The notes beneath the pieces were generated by a model. That model was not told the origin of the DNA. It worked only from the letters and a program-made list of their open reading frames with translations, and did no database searches. From an uncultured Acetatifactor sp. (GTDB lineage: Bacteria > Bacillota > Clostridia > Lachnospirales > Lachnospiraceae): 64,000 nt of DNA. Where the stretch lies: the NCBI GenBank assembly GCA_947588705.1, contig CANPYT010000005.1, positions 1 to 64,000 on the forward strand. The letters are read 5' to 3'. Below are positions 50,321 to 60,418 of this stretch, piece after piece; position 1 is the stretch's first letter, and every line of letters begins with the position of its first letter. Position numbers and translations under genes: made by a program.

Positions 50321-51865
50321 ATGAAAAGATTCTTATCTTTGCTTATTTCATTTACACTGGCGGCGGGCCTGCTTTGCGCCTGCGGGCCGGGAGAGGCGGC
50401 TGAGGACTCTGTTCCCGGGCCTTCCGCGTCGGCGGGCCCGGAAGGAACCGACGCGGGCTCCGGCCCGGCCGAAACGTACCGTAAGATCACGGTAGACGTA
50501 AATACCACTTACCAGACCATGGAGAGCTTCGGGACCAGCGGCGCCTGGTGGAGCCAGTACGTGGGGGGCTTTGACGACGATCCCTACGAAGAGACGGGGA
50601 TCAGCACAAGGGAACAGATCGCGGCCCTCCTTTTTGACAGGGAGCAGGGGATCGGCCTTACCTGCTACCGCTTCAATGTGGGAGCCGGTTCCGCGGACAG
50701 CCACAATGGGGATTACTCTGACATCCACCGCCGCGCCCAGAGCTTTGAGACGGCTCCGGGGGTCTATGACTGGGAGAAGGACGCGAATGCGGTCTGGTTC
50801 CTGAAACGCGCCGTGGAATTAGGCGTGGAGGAAGTTGTGCTCTTTTGCAACAGCCCTCTTGAGCGCCTTACGGACAATGGCATGGCCCATATGACGCCCG
50901 GGACGAAGAGCAACCTTTCGCCCGAAAATTACAGCGCGTTTGCCTCCTATGTGATGGATGTGGCGGAGCACTTTACAGGGCAGGGGATTCCGGTGAAGTT
51001 TATTTCCCCCATCAACGAACCTCAGTGGGAATGGGCGGGCGGCCAGGAGGGCTGCCATTATGAACCCGGCCAGACGACGGAGGTCTACCTTGCGTTCTTA
51101 GACGAGCTGGAGAGCAGGGAGGCGCTTGCGGGCGTTGAACTTTCCGGCCCGGAGAGCGGGGAGTGGGGCACCCAGGCCACCATCGACTACACGGAGGCCA
51201 TTCTCGGTAATGAGAGGCTGGCGGGGCATTTTGACACCCTTGACAATCATTCTTACTGGTCGGATGAAAACGCGAAAAAATCATATCGCAATTACATGAA
51301 GGTCCATTACCCGGAGATAAAGCTGCGTACCAGCGAGTGGTGCGAGATGGTAAACGGCTCGGACGTGACCATGGACTCCGCCTATCATCTGGCGCAGCAG
51401 ATCGCGGAAGACCTGCGCATCTTAAACGTGGTGTCCTGGCAGAACTGGGTAGCCGTAGCGCCGGGGGGCTACCGGGACGGCCTGATCTATATTGACGAGC
51501 GGAGCCACAAATTCCGCGCCCTGAAACGCCTTTGGAGCTTTGGGAATTACAGCCGGTATGTGCGCCCGGGCTATGTGCGGGTGGATATCCAGACCTCCTC
51601 CAGGGCCCAGGAGGAAATGCTTCCTACGGCCTTTACCGGCGTCAATGACGCGGGGGAAGAAGAGCTGGTCATGGTATTTATCAATGAGGATGTGCTCGAC
51701 CAGGAGTTCCAGCTGGAAGGCTGCGAGGGCTATAGCCGGATCGCCTGTTATGAGACCTCCGACGCCAGGGATCTTGAGTGTGTGCGGGAGGAAGGCTATA
51801 CGCCGGATACCCCGGTAGTGATCCCGGGGATGACAGTGACTACTGTGGTATTGACAAAAGAGTAA
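50321..51865 (+). CDS. GH30 glycoside hydrolase, surface lipoprotein
   Basis: 514 residues. A lipoprotein signal ends at Cys21 (LCAC), then a Ser/Pro/Gly linker and a GH30 catalytic domain with its side beta-sandwich. The acid/base is Glu233 in SPINEPQWEW and the nucleophile Glu339 in RTSEWCEM. The GTSGAWWSQYVGG opening resembles the branch that includes endo-beta-1,6-galactanases, but xylan- or glucan-active GH30 cannot be excluded. It should cut the target glycan at the cell surface to feed the transporters. It lies 15 bases after the permease gene and next to a close cytoplasmic paralogue. Confidence 0.88.
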   Translation: MKRFLSLLISFTLAAGLLCACGPGEAAEDSVPGPSASAGPEGTDAGSGPAETYRKITVDVNTTYQTMESFGTSGAWWSQYVGGFDDDPYEETGISTREQIAALLFDREQGIGLTCYRFNVGAGSADSHNGDYSDIHRRAQSFETAPGVYDWEKDANAVWFLKRAVELGVEEVVLFCNSPLERLTDNGMAHMTPGTKSNLSPENYSAFASYVMDVAEHFTGQGIPVKFISPINEPQWEWAGGQEGCHYEPGQTTEVYLAFLDELESREALAGVELSGPESGEWGTQATIDYTEAILGNERLAGHFDTLDNHSYWSDENAKKSYRNYMKVHYPEIKLRTSEWCEMVNGSDVTMDSAYHLAQQIAEDLRILNVVSWQNWVAVAPGGYRDGLIYIDERSHKFRALKRLWSFGNYSRYVRPGYVRVDIQTSSRAQEEMLPTAFTGVNDAGEEELVMVFINEDVLDQEFQLEGCEGYSRIACYETSDARDLECVREEGYTPDTPVVIPGMTVTTVVLTKE

Positions 51866-51904
51866 GTTTAGGAAAAACGGTATTTTTTGAGAGGAGAAAG
51901 ACAG

Positions 51905-53338
51905 ATGCCTGGAGAGATGGAAGAACGAAAGGATCAGACGGGAACTTGTGGCGCGATGACGGTAAAAGAGGATATTACCTATCAGACCATGGAGAGCTTT
52001 GGGACCAGCGGCGCCTGGTGGAGCCAATATGTGGGCGGTTTTGCGGAGGACGGGGACGGCTCAGGCGTCAGCTGCCGGGAGGCTATCGCTTCGCTGCTCT
52101 TTGACCGGGAAAAAGGCATCGGCCTGACCTGTTACCGCTACAATCTGGGTGCGGGTTCCGCGGACAGCCAGAAGGGCACTTTCTGGGATGTGAACCGCCG
52201 CGCCCAGAGCTTCGAGACTGAGGCGGGCGTCTATGATTTTGAAAAGGATGCAAACGCCGTGTGGTTCCTGAAACGCGTTGTGGAGCTGGGGGCGGAGGAA
52301 GTCGTCTTCTTTTGCAACAGCCCTCTGGAACGCCTGACGGAAAACGGCCTTGCCCATATGACCGAGGGCGGCGGCAGGGTGAATATAAAGCCTGAAAACT
52401 ACCGGGCTTTCGCCGCGTACTGCATGGATGTGACAGAGCATTTTCGGGCGCGGGGCATCCCCGTAAAATTTCTCTCCCCCATAAACGAACCCCAGTGGGA
52501 CTGGACAAGCGGCCAGGAGGGCTGCCATTATGAGCCGGACCAGATCCGGGATGTCTATCTGGCCTTCCTGGACGAGTTGGAAAGCCGGCCCGGGCTTAAG
52601 GGCCTGAAATTGTCCGGCCCGGAGAGCGGGGAGTGGAAAGGGCAGGCTCAGGCGTATACACAGGCGATCCTGGGGGAGGAGCGTCTGCGCCGGCATTTTG
52701 ACGGCATTGACAACCATTCCTACTGGACGGAAAGGATAGATAAACGGATCTACAAAAGCTGGATGAACGCGCTCTATCCGGGAGTCAAGCTGCGCACCAG
52801 CGAATGGTGCGAAATGGTGAACGGCTCCGACTTTACGATGGATTCCGCCTTTCATCTGGCGCGGGAGATCGCGGACGACCTCCGCATCCTGGACGTGGTA
52901 TCCTGGCAGAACTGGGTGGCGGTCGCTCCCGGCGGCTATCGGGACGGCCTGATCTATATTGACGCGGAAAAACGGAAATACACCGCTTTAAAGAGGCTTT
53001 GGAGCTTCGGCAATTACAGCCGGTATGTGCGCCCGGGCTATGTGCGGGTGTATATCAAGGCAGATTCCAAGGCCCAGGAGAAAATGCTGCCCACAGCCTT
53101 TATCGGGACCAACGACAGGGGTGAGCGGGAGCTGGTGATGGTGTTCCTTAACGAGCAGGAGACGGAGCAGATGTTTTTATTAAAGGGCGTATCCGGTTAT
53201 ACGCATATGTCTGTGCACGAGACTTCGGAGGCCCGCGACCTGGAGTGTGTGTCCGAGGGAACGTTCGACGGGGATTCGCCTGTGAAGATCGCCGGAATGT
53301 CTGTGACGACGGTTGTGCTCACAAAAAAGAAAAATTAA
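51905..53338 (+). CDS. GH30 glycoside hydrolase, cytoplasmic paralogue
   Basis: 477 residues, clearly a paralogue of the upstream gene (shared TYQTMESFGTSGAWWSQYVG and NWVAVAPGGYRDGLIYID) but without signal peptide or linker. The acid/base is Glu195 (SPINEPQWDW) and the nucleophile Glu300 (RTSEWCEM). It probably finishes intracellular breakdown of the same linkage that the lipoprotein attacks outside. AGGAG (51892-51896) is 8 bases before ATG 51905. Tandem duplication followed by loss or gain of the export signal is the likely history. Confidence 0.88.
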   Translation: MPGEMEERKDQTGTCGAMTVKEDITYQTMESFGTSGAWWSQYVGGFAEDGDGSGVSCREAIASLLFDREKGIGLTCYRYNLGAGSADSQKGTFWDVNRRAQSFETEAGVYDFEKDANAVWFLKRVVELGAEEVVFFCNSPLERLTENGLAHMTEGGGRVNIKPENYRAFAAYCMDVTEHFRARGIPVKFLSPINEPQWDWTSGQEGCHYEPDQIRDVYLAFLDELESRPGLKGLKLSGPESGEWKGQAQAYTQAILGEERLRRHFDGIDNHSYWTERIDKRIYKSWMNALYPGVKLRTSEWCEMVNGSDFTMDSAFHLAREIADDLRILDVVSWQNWVAVAPGGYRDGLIYIDAEKRKYTALKRLWSFGNYSRYVRPGYVRVYIKADSKAQEKMLPTAFIGTNDRGERELVMVFLNEQETEQMFLLKGVSGYTHMSVHETSEARDLECVSEGTFDGDSPVKIAGMSVTTVVLTKKKN

Positions 53339-53367
53339 GCCTTGACGGCGGAATGAGAGATCAGTGT

Positions 53368-55113
53368 ATGGATACTTTTGAGGTAAAGGAAACTTTTTAT
53401 TTAAACGGAAAGCCATTTCAGATCCTTTCCGGCAGCATCCATTATTTCAGGATCGTGCCGGAATACTGGAGAGACCGGCTGGAAAAGCTGAAAGCCCTGG
53501 GGCTGAATACGGTGGAGACTTACATACCCTGGAATGTGCACGAGCCAAAAAAGGGAGAGTTTTGCTTTGAGGGAGCGGCGGATGTGGTCGGTTTTGTGAA
53601 ACTGGCCCAGGAGCTTGGGCTGTACGTGATCCTGCGCCCCTCTCCCTATATCTGCGCGGAGTGGGAGTTCGGCGGTATGCCGGGCTGGCTCTTAAAGGAG
53701 GACGACATGCGGGTGCGTTCCGCTTCCTCCTCTTTCCTTCGGCATGTGCGCGAATATTATCAGGTGCTTTTGCCGATGATCGCGCCTTTACAGATCACAG
53801 AGGGCGGGAACGTGATCCTGATGCAGGTAGAGAATGAGTACGGCTATTATTCCAATGACCACCGCTACATGGAGGCCATGCGGGACCTGCTTCGGGAGGG
53901 CGGGATCAATGTGCCTTTGATCACGTCGGACAACCCTTCCCACGAGAATCTGGAATGCGGCAGCGTAGAGGGCGTACTGCCTACCGGAAATTTCGGTTCC
54001 AGGACAAAGGAGCGTTTCCGGATCCTGGAAGGGCATACGGACGGCGGCCCGCTGATGTGCGCCGAGTTCTGGGTAGGCTGGTTCGACCATTGGGGAAACG
54101 GCGGCCATAAGACAGGGAACCTGGAAGAGAGCACCGGGGATCTGCGGGATATGCTTGAGCTGGGCCATGTAAATATCTACATGTTTATCGGCGGCACGAA
54201 TTTTGGATTTATGAACGGATCCAACTATTATGACTGCCTGACGCCGGACGTGACCTCCTACGATTATGACGCGGTGCTGACGGAGGCGGGGGACCTTACT
54301 CCCAAATTCCACCGCTACAGGGAAGTGATCCGGCAGTTTCGGGAACTGCCTCCCCTGCAGCTGCCGCCCGCCATTCCCAGGAAAGCCTATGGAAGCGTAA
54401 AGATCCGGGAGAAGGTGGGGCTGATGCAGGCCCTGGCGGATCTGGCGGTACCCGTGGAGACCACGGATCCTGTCTGCATGGAGCGGCTGGACCAATATTA
54501 TGGGTATATTTTATATACCTCGCCCGTGCCGGATGGGTATCATCTGGAAAAGATCCGCCTGTACAAGGCAAACGACAGGGCAAATGTTTTCCTGGGGGAG
54601 AAGCGGCTGCTGGATCTTTACGACAGGGAGCTGCTGGAGGAACACGAGACGGATGCCGCCGCGGGAAAAGGGGAAAGCTTATGTATCCTGATGGAGAATA
54701 TGGGACGCGTGAATTACGGCCCGCGCATGAATGAGCAGCGCAAGGGAATTGACGGCGCCGTGCAGCTAAACGGCCATATGCATGTGGGATGGAAGCAATA
54801 TCCCCTCCCCCTGGATAACCTGGGGAAGCTGGATTTCACAAAGGGCTATACGGAAGGGATGCCCGCCTTTTACGGTTTTGAGTTTACGGTAGAGGATCCG
54901 GCGGACACTTTTCTGGAGCTGCCGGGCTGGGGGAAGGGCTGTGTGTTCCTGAACGGCTTCAATCTGGGCCGCTATTGGGAAATAGGCCCGCAGAAGCGCC
55001 TGTATGTCCCAGCCCCGCTTCTGAAAGCCGGGAAAAATGAATTGATCGTGTTTGAGACGGAAGGAAAACACGGCGAGGAGGTTTTCTTCCGGGCGGAGCC
55101 GGATATCGGGTGA
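53368..55113 (+). CDS. GH35 beta-galactosidase, cytoplasmic
   Basis: 581 residues. GH35 hallmarks: GSIHYFRIVPEYWRDRLEKLKALGLNTVETYIPWNVHEP, cited in part, RPSPYICAEWEFGGMPGWLL, acid/base Glu157 in VENEYGYY, nucleophile Glu233 in CAEFWVGWFDHWG, and C-terminal jelly-roll domains (GWGKGCVFLNGFNLGRYWEIGPQ). It releases terminal beta-galactose, mostly beta-1,3 or beta-1,6 in this family. No signal peptide. ATG 53368 is chosen where homology starts; an in-frame ATG at 53353 would add five residues. Last gene of the operon and consistent with a galactan-type substrate. Confidence 0.92.
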   Translation: MDTFEVKETFYLNGKPFQILSGSIHYFRIVPEYWRDRLEKLKALGLNTVETYIPWNVHEPKKGEFCFEGAADVVGFVKLAQELGLYVILRPSPYICAEWEFGGMPGWLLKEDDMRVRSASSSFLRHVREYYQVLLPMIAPLQITEGGNVILMQVENEYGYYSNDHRYMEAMRDLLREGGINVPLITSDNPSHENLECGSVEGVLPTGNFGSRTKERFRILEGHTDGGPLMCAEFWVGWFDHWGNGGHKTGNLEESTGDLRDMLELGHVNIYMFIGGTNFGFMNGSNYYDCLTPDVTSYDYDAVLTEAGDLTPKFHRYREVIRQFRELPPLQLPPAIPRKAYGSVKIREKVGLMQALADLAVPVETTDPVCMERLDQYYGYILYTSPVPDGYHLEKIRLYKANDRANVFLGEKRLLDLYDRELLEEHETDAAAGKGESLCILMENMGRVNYGPRMNEQRKGIDGAVQLNGHMHVGWKQYPLPLDNLGKLDFTKGYTEGMPAFYGFEFTVEDPADTFLELPGWGKGCVFLNGFNLGRYWEIGPQKRLYVPAPLLKAGKNELIVFETEGKHGEEVFFRAEPDIG

Positions 55114-55159
55114 CAGTTCAGCCAGCCGCCTGATTTGATGGTTTTTCTGAAACAACCTC

Positions 55160-55188
55160 TTGACTTTTTTGGAAGGATGGGATATATT
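55160..55188 (+). promoter_or_regulatory. valS promoter
   Basis: TTGACT (55160-55165) and TATATT (55183-55188) with 17-base spacing, just before the T-box leader. Confidence 0.75.
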
Positions 55189-55194
55189 TTAGCA

Positions 55195-55478
55195 TATGAT
55201 AAAAAGGCTGCGACGAAGAGGAGTACCCATTACCCCCTGAAAGAGAGGACGGCTGCCGCAAGGTGCTGAAAGGCTGCCCAAGGGAAGGGATGAGGAAGGT
55301 AGCTTCCGAGCCGGAGGGCCCAAAACCGCAGGCCGTAAGCCCTCACGGCCTATCCCCGTTACAGGATAGGACTTTGCAGGAAGTCTCTTGAGGCGGTTTC
55401 TCGTGAGAGGACCGTAAACAAAGGTGGTACCGCGTATATTACGCCCTTTGCCGGAAAACCCGGCAGAGGGCTTTTTTT
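55195..55478 (+). promoter_or_regulatory. T-box riboswitch upstream of valS
   Basis: The T-box core AAAGGTGGTACCGCG lies at 55420-55434. Upstream are Stem I landmarks (AGAGAG near 55244 and GGTGCTGAAAGG near 55262), and a GTA triplet at 55299-55301 in a suitable position to be the valine specifier codon. Uncharged tRNA-Val pairing should stabilise the antiterminator and allow valS transcription. The specifier assignment is an inference from position and the downstream gene. Confidence 0.9.
55443..55478 (+). terminator. T-box terminator
   Basis: GCCCTTTGCCGG (55443-55454) pairs with CCGGCAGAGGGC (55460-55471) with one G-T pair, followed by seven T. It competes with the antiterminator formed around the T-box sequence. 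Confidence 0.92.
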
Positions 55479-55607
55479 CGTATGCGGGCCATGGATCGGA
55501 TCGGCCGCGGCCGCCTGCAGACGCACCCGGCTTATGGCCGCGGCAGCGGGCGGAAACAAGTGCGCGAACCACAAAAACATGAGAAGAGACGGAAAGGAGC
55601 ATAAAAA

Positions 55608-58268
55608 ATGAGCAAAGAGCTGGCAAAAACCTATGACCCGAAGGGCATAGAGGACCGGATCTACCAGAAATGGCTGGACAAAAAGTATTTTCACGCGGAG
55701 GTAGATCCTTCCAAGACCCCTTTCACCATCGTGATCCCGCCCCCAAACATCACGGGGCAGCTGCACATGGGCCATGCCCTGGACAACACCATGCAGGATA
55801 TCCTGATCCGGTTTAAGAGGATGCAGGGGTACAACGCCCTTTGGCAGCCCGGTACGGATCACGCCTCCATCGCTACGGAAGTAAAGATCATCGAAAAGCT
55901 GAAGGAGGAGGGAATTGACAAGAACGACTTAGGCCGGGAGAAATTTCTGGAGAGGGCCTGGAACTGGAAGCGGGAGTACGGAGGACGCATCATTTCCCAG
56001 CTGAAAAAGATGGGCTCCTCCTGCGACTGGGACAGAGAGCGGTTTACCATGGATGAGGGCTGCAACCGGGCGGTGACGGAAGTCTTTGTGAAGATGCACG
56101 AAAAAGGCTATATCTACAAGGGCGCCCGCATCATCAACTGGTGTCCTGTTTGCAACACCTCTATCTCCGACGCGGAGGTGGAATATCAGGAGCAGGCGGG
56201 GCATCTCTGGCATATCCGGTACCCGGTGATGAACGAGGACGGCACACCCAGCAGCACAGAGTTCCTGACCTTTGCCACGACCCGTCCGGAGACCATGCTG
56301 GGAGATACCGCCGTCGCCATCCACCCGGAGGACGAGCGCTATGCCCACCTGATCGGAAAGAGCGTGATGCTGCCCATCATGAACCGCGTGATCCCCGTTG
56401 TCACGGATACCTATGTAGACCGGGAATTTGGAACCGGCGTGGTAAAGATCACGCCGGCCCACGACCCCAACGATTTTGAGGTGGGGAAGCGGCATGGCCT
56501 TCCCGTGATCAACGTGATGAACGACGACGCCACCATCAATGAGAACGGCGGGAAATACGCCGGCATGGATCGCTATGAGGCCAGAAAGGCCATTGTGGAG
56601 GAACTGGACCGGCAGGGCCTCTTGGTGAAGATCGAGGATTACACCCACAACGTAGGAACCCATGACCGCTGTAAGACCACCATCGAGCCCCTTGTGAAGG
56701 AGCAGTGGTTTGTGAAGATGGACGAACTGATCAAGCCGGCGGTGGAGGCGGTGAAGAACGGGGATATCCGCCTGATCCCGGAGCGGATGGAGAAAACGTA
56801 TTTCAACTGGACGGACAATATCCGCGACTGGTGTATCAGCAGGCAACTGTGGTGGGGGCACAGGATCCCGGCCTATTACTGCGATGACTGCGGCGAGGTC
56901 ACGGTAGCCCGGGAGATGCCGCAGTCCTGCCCGAAGTGCGGCTGTACGCACCTGACGCAGGATCCGGACACGCTGGACACCTGGTTTTCTTCCGCGCTCT
57001 GGCCCTTTGAGACGCTGGGATGGCCGGACCAGACGGAGGACCTTAAGTATTTCTATCCTACGGATGTGCTGGTGACAGGCTATGATATCATCTTCTTCTG
57101 GGTGATCCGGATGATCTTTTCCGGGTTCGAACAGATGGGGGAAAAGCCCTTTAAGACGGTGCTGTTCCACGGCCTGGTCAGGGACAGCCAGGGGCGGAAG
57201 ATGTCAAAATCCCTGGGAAACGGCATTGACCCGCTGGAGATCATAGAGCAGTATGGCGCGGACGCCCTGCGGCTGACGCTGATCACCGGGAACGCCCCCG
57301 GCAACGATATGCGCTTCTATTACGAGAAGGTGGAGAACAGCCGGAACTTTGCCAACAAGATCTGGAACGCTTCCCGCTTTATCCTGATGAACATGGAGGG
57401 AAAGCAGGTGACGGAGCCCGCCGCGGAGGAGCTGCAGCCGGTGGATAGATGGATCCTGTCGAAGCAGAACACGCTGGTGAAGGAAGTCACCGAAAATATG
57501 GAGAGCTTTGAGCTTGGCATCGCGGTACAGAAGGTTTATGATTTTATCTGGGATGAATTTTGCGACTGGTATATCGAGATGGTAAAACCCCGCCTGTACA
57601 GCACCGACGATAGGGCAAGCCAGAACGCGGCCCTCTGGACGCTGAAGACAGTGCTTTTGGATGCGCTGAAACTGCTGCATCCGTATATGCCCTTTATCAC
57701 GGAGGAGATCTTCTGTACGCTCCAGAGCGAGGAAGAATCCATTATGATCAGCCGCTGGCCGGAATACCGCCGGGACAGATCTTTCCAGAAGGAAGAAAAG
57801 GATATTGAGACCATCAAGGAAGCGGTGCGCGGGATCCGGAATGTGCGGAGCGGGATGAACGTAGCGCCCAGCCGGAAAGCAGCCGTGTTTGTAGTCAGCG
57901 AAAACAGGGAGGTCCTGAGGACATTTACGGAAGGAAAGCTGTTTTTCGCGTCCTTAGCCGGGGCAAGCCAGGTCACCATGCAGGAAGACAAGGCCGGTAT
58001 TGCGCAGGACGCGGTGTCCGTCGTGATCCCCGGCGCCACGCTCTATATCCCTTTCGCGGAGCTGGTGGATATCGGCCAGGAGATCCAGAGGCTGACAAAG
58101 GAACAGCAGCGCCTGGAGGGAGAACTGAAGCGGGTGAACGGCATGCTTTCCAACGAAAGATTCCTCTCCAGGGCGCCGGAGGAAAAAATCGCCGAGGAGA
58201 GAGGAAAACTGGAAAAGTACACTCAGATGATGGAGCAGGTGACGATGCGGCTGAAACAGCTGAAATAA
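55608..58268 (+). CDS. valS: Valyl-tRNA synthetase
   Basis: 886 residues, normal bacterial ValRS length. Class I motifs are HMGH (residues 53-56, within [17 protein letters not shown]) and KMSKS (about 530). The editing domain contains [19 protein letters not shown]. Two CxxC pairs (CDDCGE and CPKCG) suggest zinc binding in an insertion, and a C-terminal coiled coil ([22 protein letters not shown]) binds tRNA. It charges tRNA-Val and proofreads threonine. Controlled by the T-box leader. GGAAAGGAG precedes ATG 55608. Confidence 0.97.
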   Translation: MSKELAKTYDPKGIEDRIYQKWLDKKYFHAEVDPSKTPFTIVIPPPNITGQLHMGHALDNTMQDILIRFKRMQGYNALWQPGTDHASIATEVKIIEKLKEEGIDKNDLGREKFLERAWNWKREYGGRIISQLKKMGSSCDWDRERFTMDEGCNRAVTEVFVKMHEKGYIYKGARIINWCPVCNTSISDAEVEYQEQAGHLWHIRYPVMNEDGTPSSTEFLTFATTRPETMLGDTAVAIHPEDERYAHLIGKSVMLPIMNRVIPVVTDTYVDREFGTGVVKITPAHDPNDFEVGKRHGLPVINVMNDDATINENGGKYAGMDRYEARKAIVEELDRQGLLVKIEDYTHNVGTHDRCKTTIEPLVKEQWFVKMDELIKPAVEAVKNGDIRLIPERMEKTYFNWTDNIRDWCISRQLWWGHRIPAYYCDDCGEVTVAREMPQSCPKCGCTHLTQDPDTLDTWFSSALWPFETLGWPDQTEDLKYFYPTDVLVTGYDIIFFWVIRMIFSGFEQMGEKPFKTVLFHGLVRDSQGRKMSKSLGNGIDPLEIIEQYGADALRLTLITGNAPGNDMRFYYEKVENSRNFANKIWNASRFILMNMEGKQVTEPAAEELQPVDRWILSKQNTLVKEVTENMESFELGIAVQKVYDFIWDEFCDWYIEMVKPRLYSTDDRASQNAALWTLKTVLLDALKLLHPYMPFITEEIFCTLQSEEESIMISRWPEYRRDRSFQKEEKDIETIKEAVRGIRNVRSGMNVAPSRKAAVFVVSENREVLRTFTEGKLFFASLAGASQVTMQEDKAGIAQDAVSVVIPGATLYIPFAELVDIGQEIQRLTKEQQRLEGELKRVNGMLSNERFLSRAPEEKIAEERGKLEKYTQMMEQVTMRLKQLK

Positions 58269-58304
58269 GCCGGATACGGACAAAACGGCGGGGAAGGTGA
58301 CGGG

Positions 58305-58991
58305 ATGCCATACAGATATGAGACTCATATGCACACGGCGGAGGGCAGCAGATGCGCCTCCGCCTCCGGGGCGGAGATGGCCCGCGCCCATAAAGAAAAA
58401 GGATACGCGGGCATCTTTGTCACGGACCATTTTTTCGTTGGCCACGGCAACACTGCCGTGCCATCGGGGCTTCCCTGGAGGGAAAGGGCGGAGCTTTTCT
58501 GCAAAGGGTATGAGAATGCCCGGGAAGAGGGAGAAAAGATAGGGCTGGACGTATTTTTCGGGTTTGAGTACAGCTATCATGGCGCGGATTTTCTGGTCTA
58601 TAACCTGGACAAGGAGTGGCTGCTGGAGCATGAGGAGATTGACAGGCTCCAGCCCAGGGAGATATTTGCGCAGGTACACCGAGACGGCGGTTTTATCGTA
58701 CACGCCCACCCTTTTCGGGAGGCGGATTACCTCAACGGCCCTATCCAGCTCTTTCCAAAAGATGTGGACGGCGTGGAAGCGGTGAACGGGGCGCAGCTTA
58801 AGAAGCCCTGGATGAACGAACGGGCGGCCGTCTACGCGAAAATGTACGGTCTGCCTGTCACGGCCGGTTCGGACAGCCACCATCTTTCCGCTCTGTTTGG
58901 AAGCGGCGTGGAGACCCGGGAACCCATAAAAGCCCCCGGAGACTACCTGAGGATGATGAGAGACGGGGAACTTAAGCTGCTGGAAGGATAA
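58305..58991 (+). CDS. PHP-domain metal-dependent phosphoesterase
   Basis: 228 residues of the PHP superfamily: HMHT (residues 8-11), VTDHFF, an internal GFEYSYHG, VHAHPFRE and GSDSHH, which together supply the metal-binding histidines and aspartates. Related stand-alone PHP proteins are phosphoesterases acting on nucleotides or small phosphorylated molecules. The exact substrate is unknown. It lies 36 bases after valS with no terminator, so part of its transcription comes through the T-box. Confidence 0.85.
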   Translation: MPYRYETHMHTAEGSRCASASGAEMARAHKEKGYAGIFVTDHFFVGHGNTAVPSGLPWRERAELFCKGYENAREEGEKIGLDVFFGFEYSYHGADFLVYNLDKEWLLEHEEIDRLQPREIFAQVHRDGGFIVHAHPFREADYLNGPIQLFPKDVDGVEAVNGAQLKKPWMNERAAVYAKMYGLPVTAGSDSHHLSALFGSGVETREPIKAPGDYLRMMRDGELKLLEG

Positions 58992-59045
58992 GGGCGCTTC
59001 CGCCGGAGCAGGGACCTTGCGGAAGCGGAAAGATGGGAGACAGAG

Positions 59046-60416
59046 TTGGAAAAGAGGGACATTACTTCTTATGAAGAGGCGGTGGGCTATATCGGGGAGA
59101 TCCCGCGCTTTACCGCCAAGCATACCATGGAGGACACGAGGGCGTTCCTGCACCGCCTGGGGGATCCCGACCGGAAAATGAAGATCATCCATGTGGCAGG
59201 CACGAACGGGAAGGGCTCCGTCTGCGCCTATCTGCGCAGTATCCTGGAGGCGGCGGGATACGGGGTGGCGGTGTTTACCTCCCCCCACCTTGTGGATATC
59301 CGGGAGCGGTTTATGGTAAGGGGGGAGCTGATCTCCCGGCAGGATTTCCTGCGTTATTTCCGGCAGGTCTATGACGCGCTGGACTGGGAGAGCCTGGGGC
59401 GGGAAGCCCCGGGGGCGTATCACCCCTCGTATTTCGAGTATCTGTTTTTTATGGCAATACTGTATTTTGAACAGAAACAGCCGGATTACTGTATTCTGGA
59501 GACCGGCCTGGGAGGGAGGCTGGATGCCACCAACGCCGTCTCCCGGAAAGAGATGGCTGTGATCACCCGGATCAGCAGGGACCATGTGGAATATCTGGGA
59601 AATACGCTGGGGGAGATCGCCGGGGAGAAAGCAGGGATCCTGGCCGCGGGCACACCGGCGGTCTGCTGGGACACCTGTCCGGAGACGACTGCCGTATTTC
59701 GGGGGAAAGCGTCGGATCTTGCCGCCCCTGTGGCTTTTGTGTCGGAAAAGGACTTTTCTTTTGGAAAATTTATGAATAAAACCATTGATTTTTCTTTGCG
59801 CACTGAGTATTATGGTTATATTAGCCTTACCTTGCACACCATCGCGGCCTATCAGATGGAGAACGCGGCCCTGGCGGTGCGGGCCATCGAGACCCTGGAC
59901 CGGGGAAGGACGGTATCTGCGGAGCAGGTCAGGGCGGGAGCGGCCGCCTGTTTCTGGGCCGGAAGGATGGAGGAGGTGCTGCCCGAGGTCTATGTGGACG
60001 GCGCCCATAATGAAGACGGGATCCGCGCTTTTCTGGAGACGGTGGCCGGGGACGGTGTTCCCCGCAGGAGCCTGTTGTTCGGCGCGGTGAGAGATAAGGA
60101 CTGTGAGAGGATGACCGGGGAGCTGGCGGAGTCCGGCCTGTTTGACCGGATCGCCGTCGCCCGTCTGCGGACGGAGCGGGGAAATGCCCCGGAAGACCTT
60201 GCGCGGCTGTTTGGCAGGTTCCCGAAATGCAGGGCCTGCGCGTATGGGAGCGTGGAGGAGGCATTCCGGGCCCTTTCGGAGGAACGGAAGCCCGGCGAGC
60301 GTATCTACGCGGCGGGAAGCCTGTATCTGGCAGGTGAGATGAAGGAGCTGGCGATGAGGGAAGGCGAGCTTTCCAACAGGGATCTGGACGCCCGCATGGG
60401 CGGGCAAGAGGTATAG
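59046..60416 (+). CDS. folC: Folylpolyglutamate synthase / dihydrofolate synthase
   Basis: 456 residues of the Mur-ligase superfamily. The P-loop is GTNGKGS, followed by FTSPHLVDIRERF, the folate-binding LETGLGGRLDATNAV, ISRDHVEYLGNTLGEIAGEKAGI, and the C-terminal domain with VDGAHNEDGI. It adds glutamate to folates in the cytosol. The start is TTG at 59046 with GGGAG (59035-59039) 6 bases upstream; no ATG in this frame fits the family N-terminus. It follows the PHP gene and leads into a coupled 51-codon gene. Confidence 0.93.
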   Translation: MEKRDITSYEEAVGYIGEIPRFTAKHTMEDTRAFLHRLGDPDRKMKIIHVAGTNGKGSVCAYLRSILEAAGYGVAVFTSPHLVDIRERFMVRGELISRQDFLRYFRQVYDALDWESLGREAPGAYHPSYFEYLFFMAILYFEQKQPDYCILETGLGGRLDATNAVSRKEMAVITRISRDHVEYLGNTLGEIAGEKAGILAAGTPAVCWDTCPETTAVFRGKASDLAAPVAFVSEKDFSFGKFMNKTIDFSLRTEYYGYISLTLHTIAAYQMENAALAVRAIETLDRGRTVSAEQVRAGAAACFWAGRMEEVLPEVYVDGAHNEDGIRAFLETVAGDGVPRRSLLFGAVRDKDCERMTGELAESGLFDRIAVARLRTERGNAPEDLARLFGRFPKCRACAYGSVEEAFRALSEERKPGERIYAAGSLYLAGEMKELAMREGELSNRDLDARMGGQEV

Positions 60417-60418
60417 CC

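Noticed and set aside
51851-51856. TTGACA near the end of the first GH30 gene as an internal promoter
   Set aside because: It encodes the conserved C-terminal VVLTKE of the protein, and no -10 occurs at a suitable distance.
57954-60407. Very long open frame on the minus strand opposite folC
   Set aside because: It is antisense to clear family proteins (valS end, PHP, folC), has proline/arginine/histidine-rich low-quality translation and no RBS. It is an artefact of high GC in codon position three.
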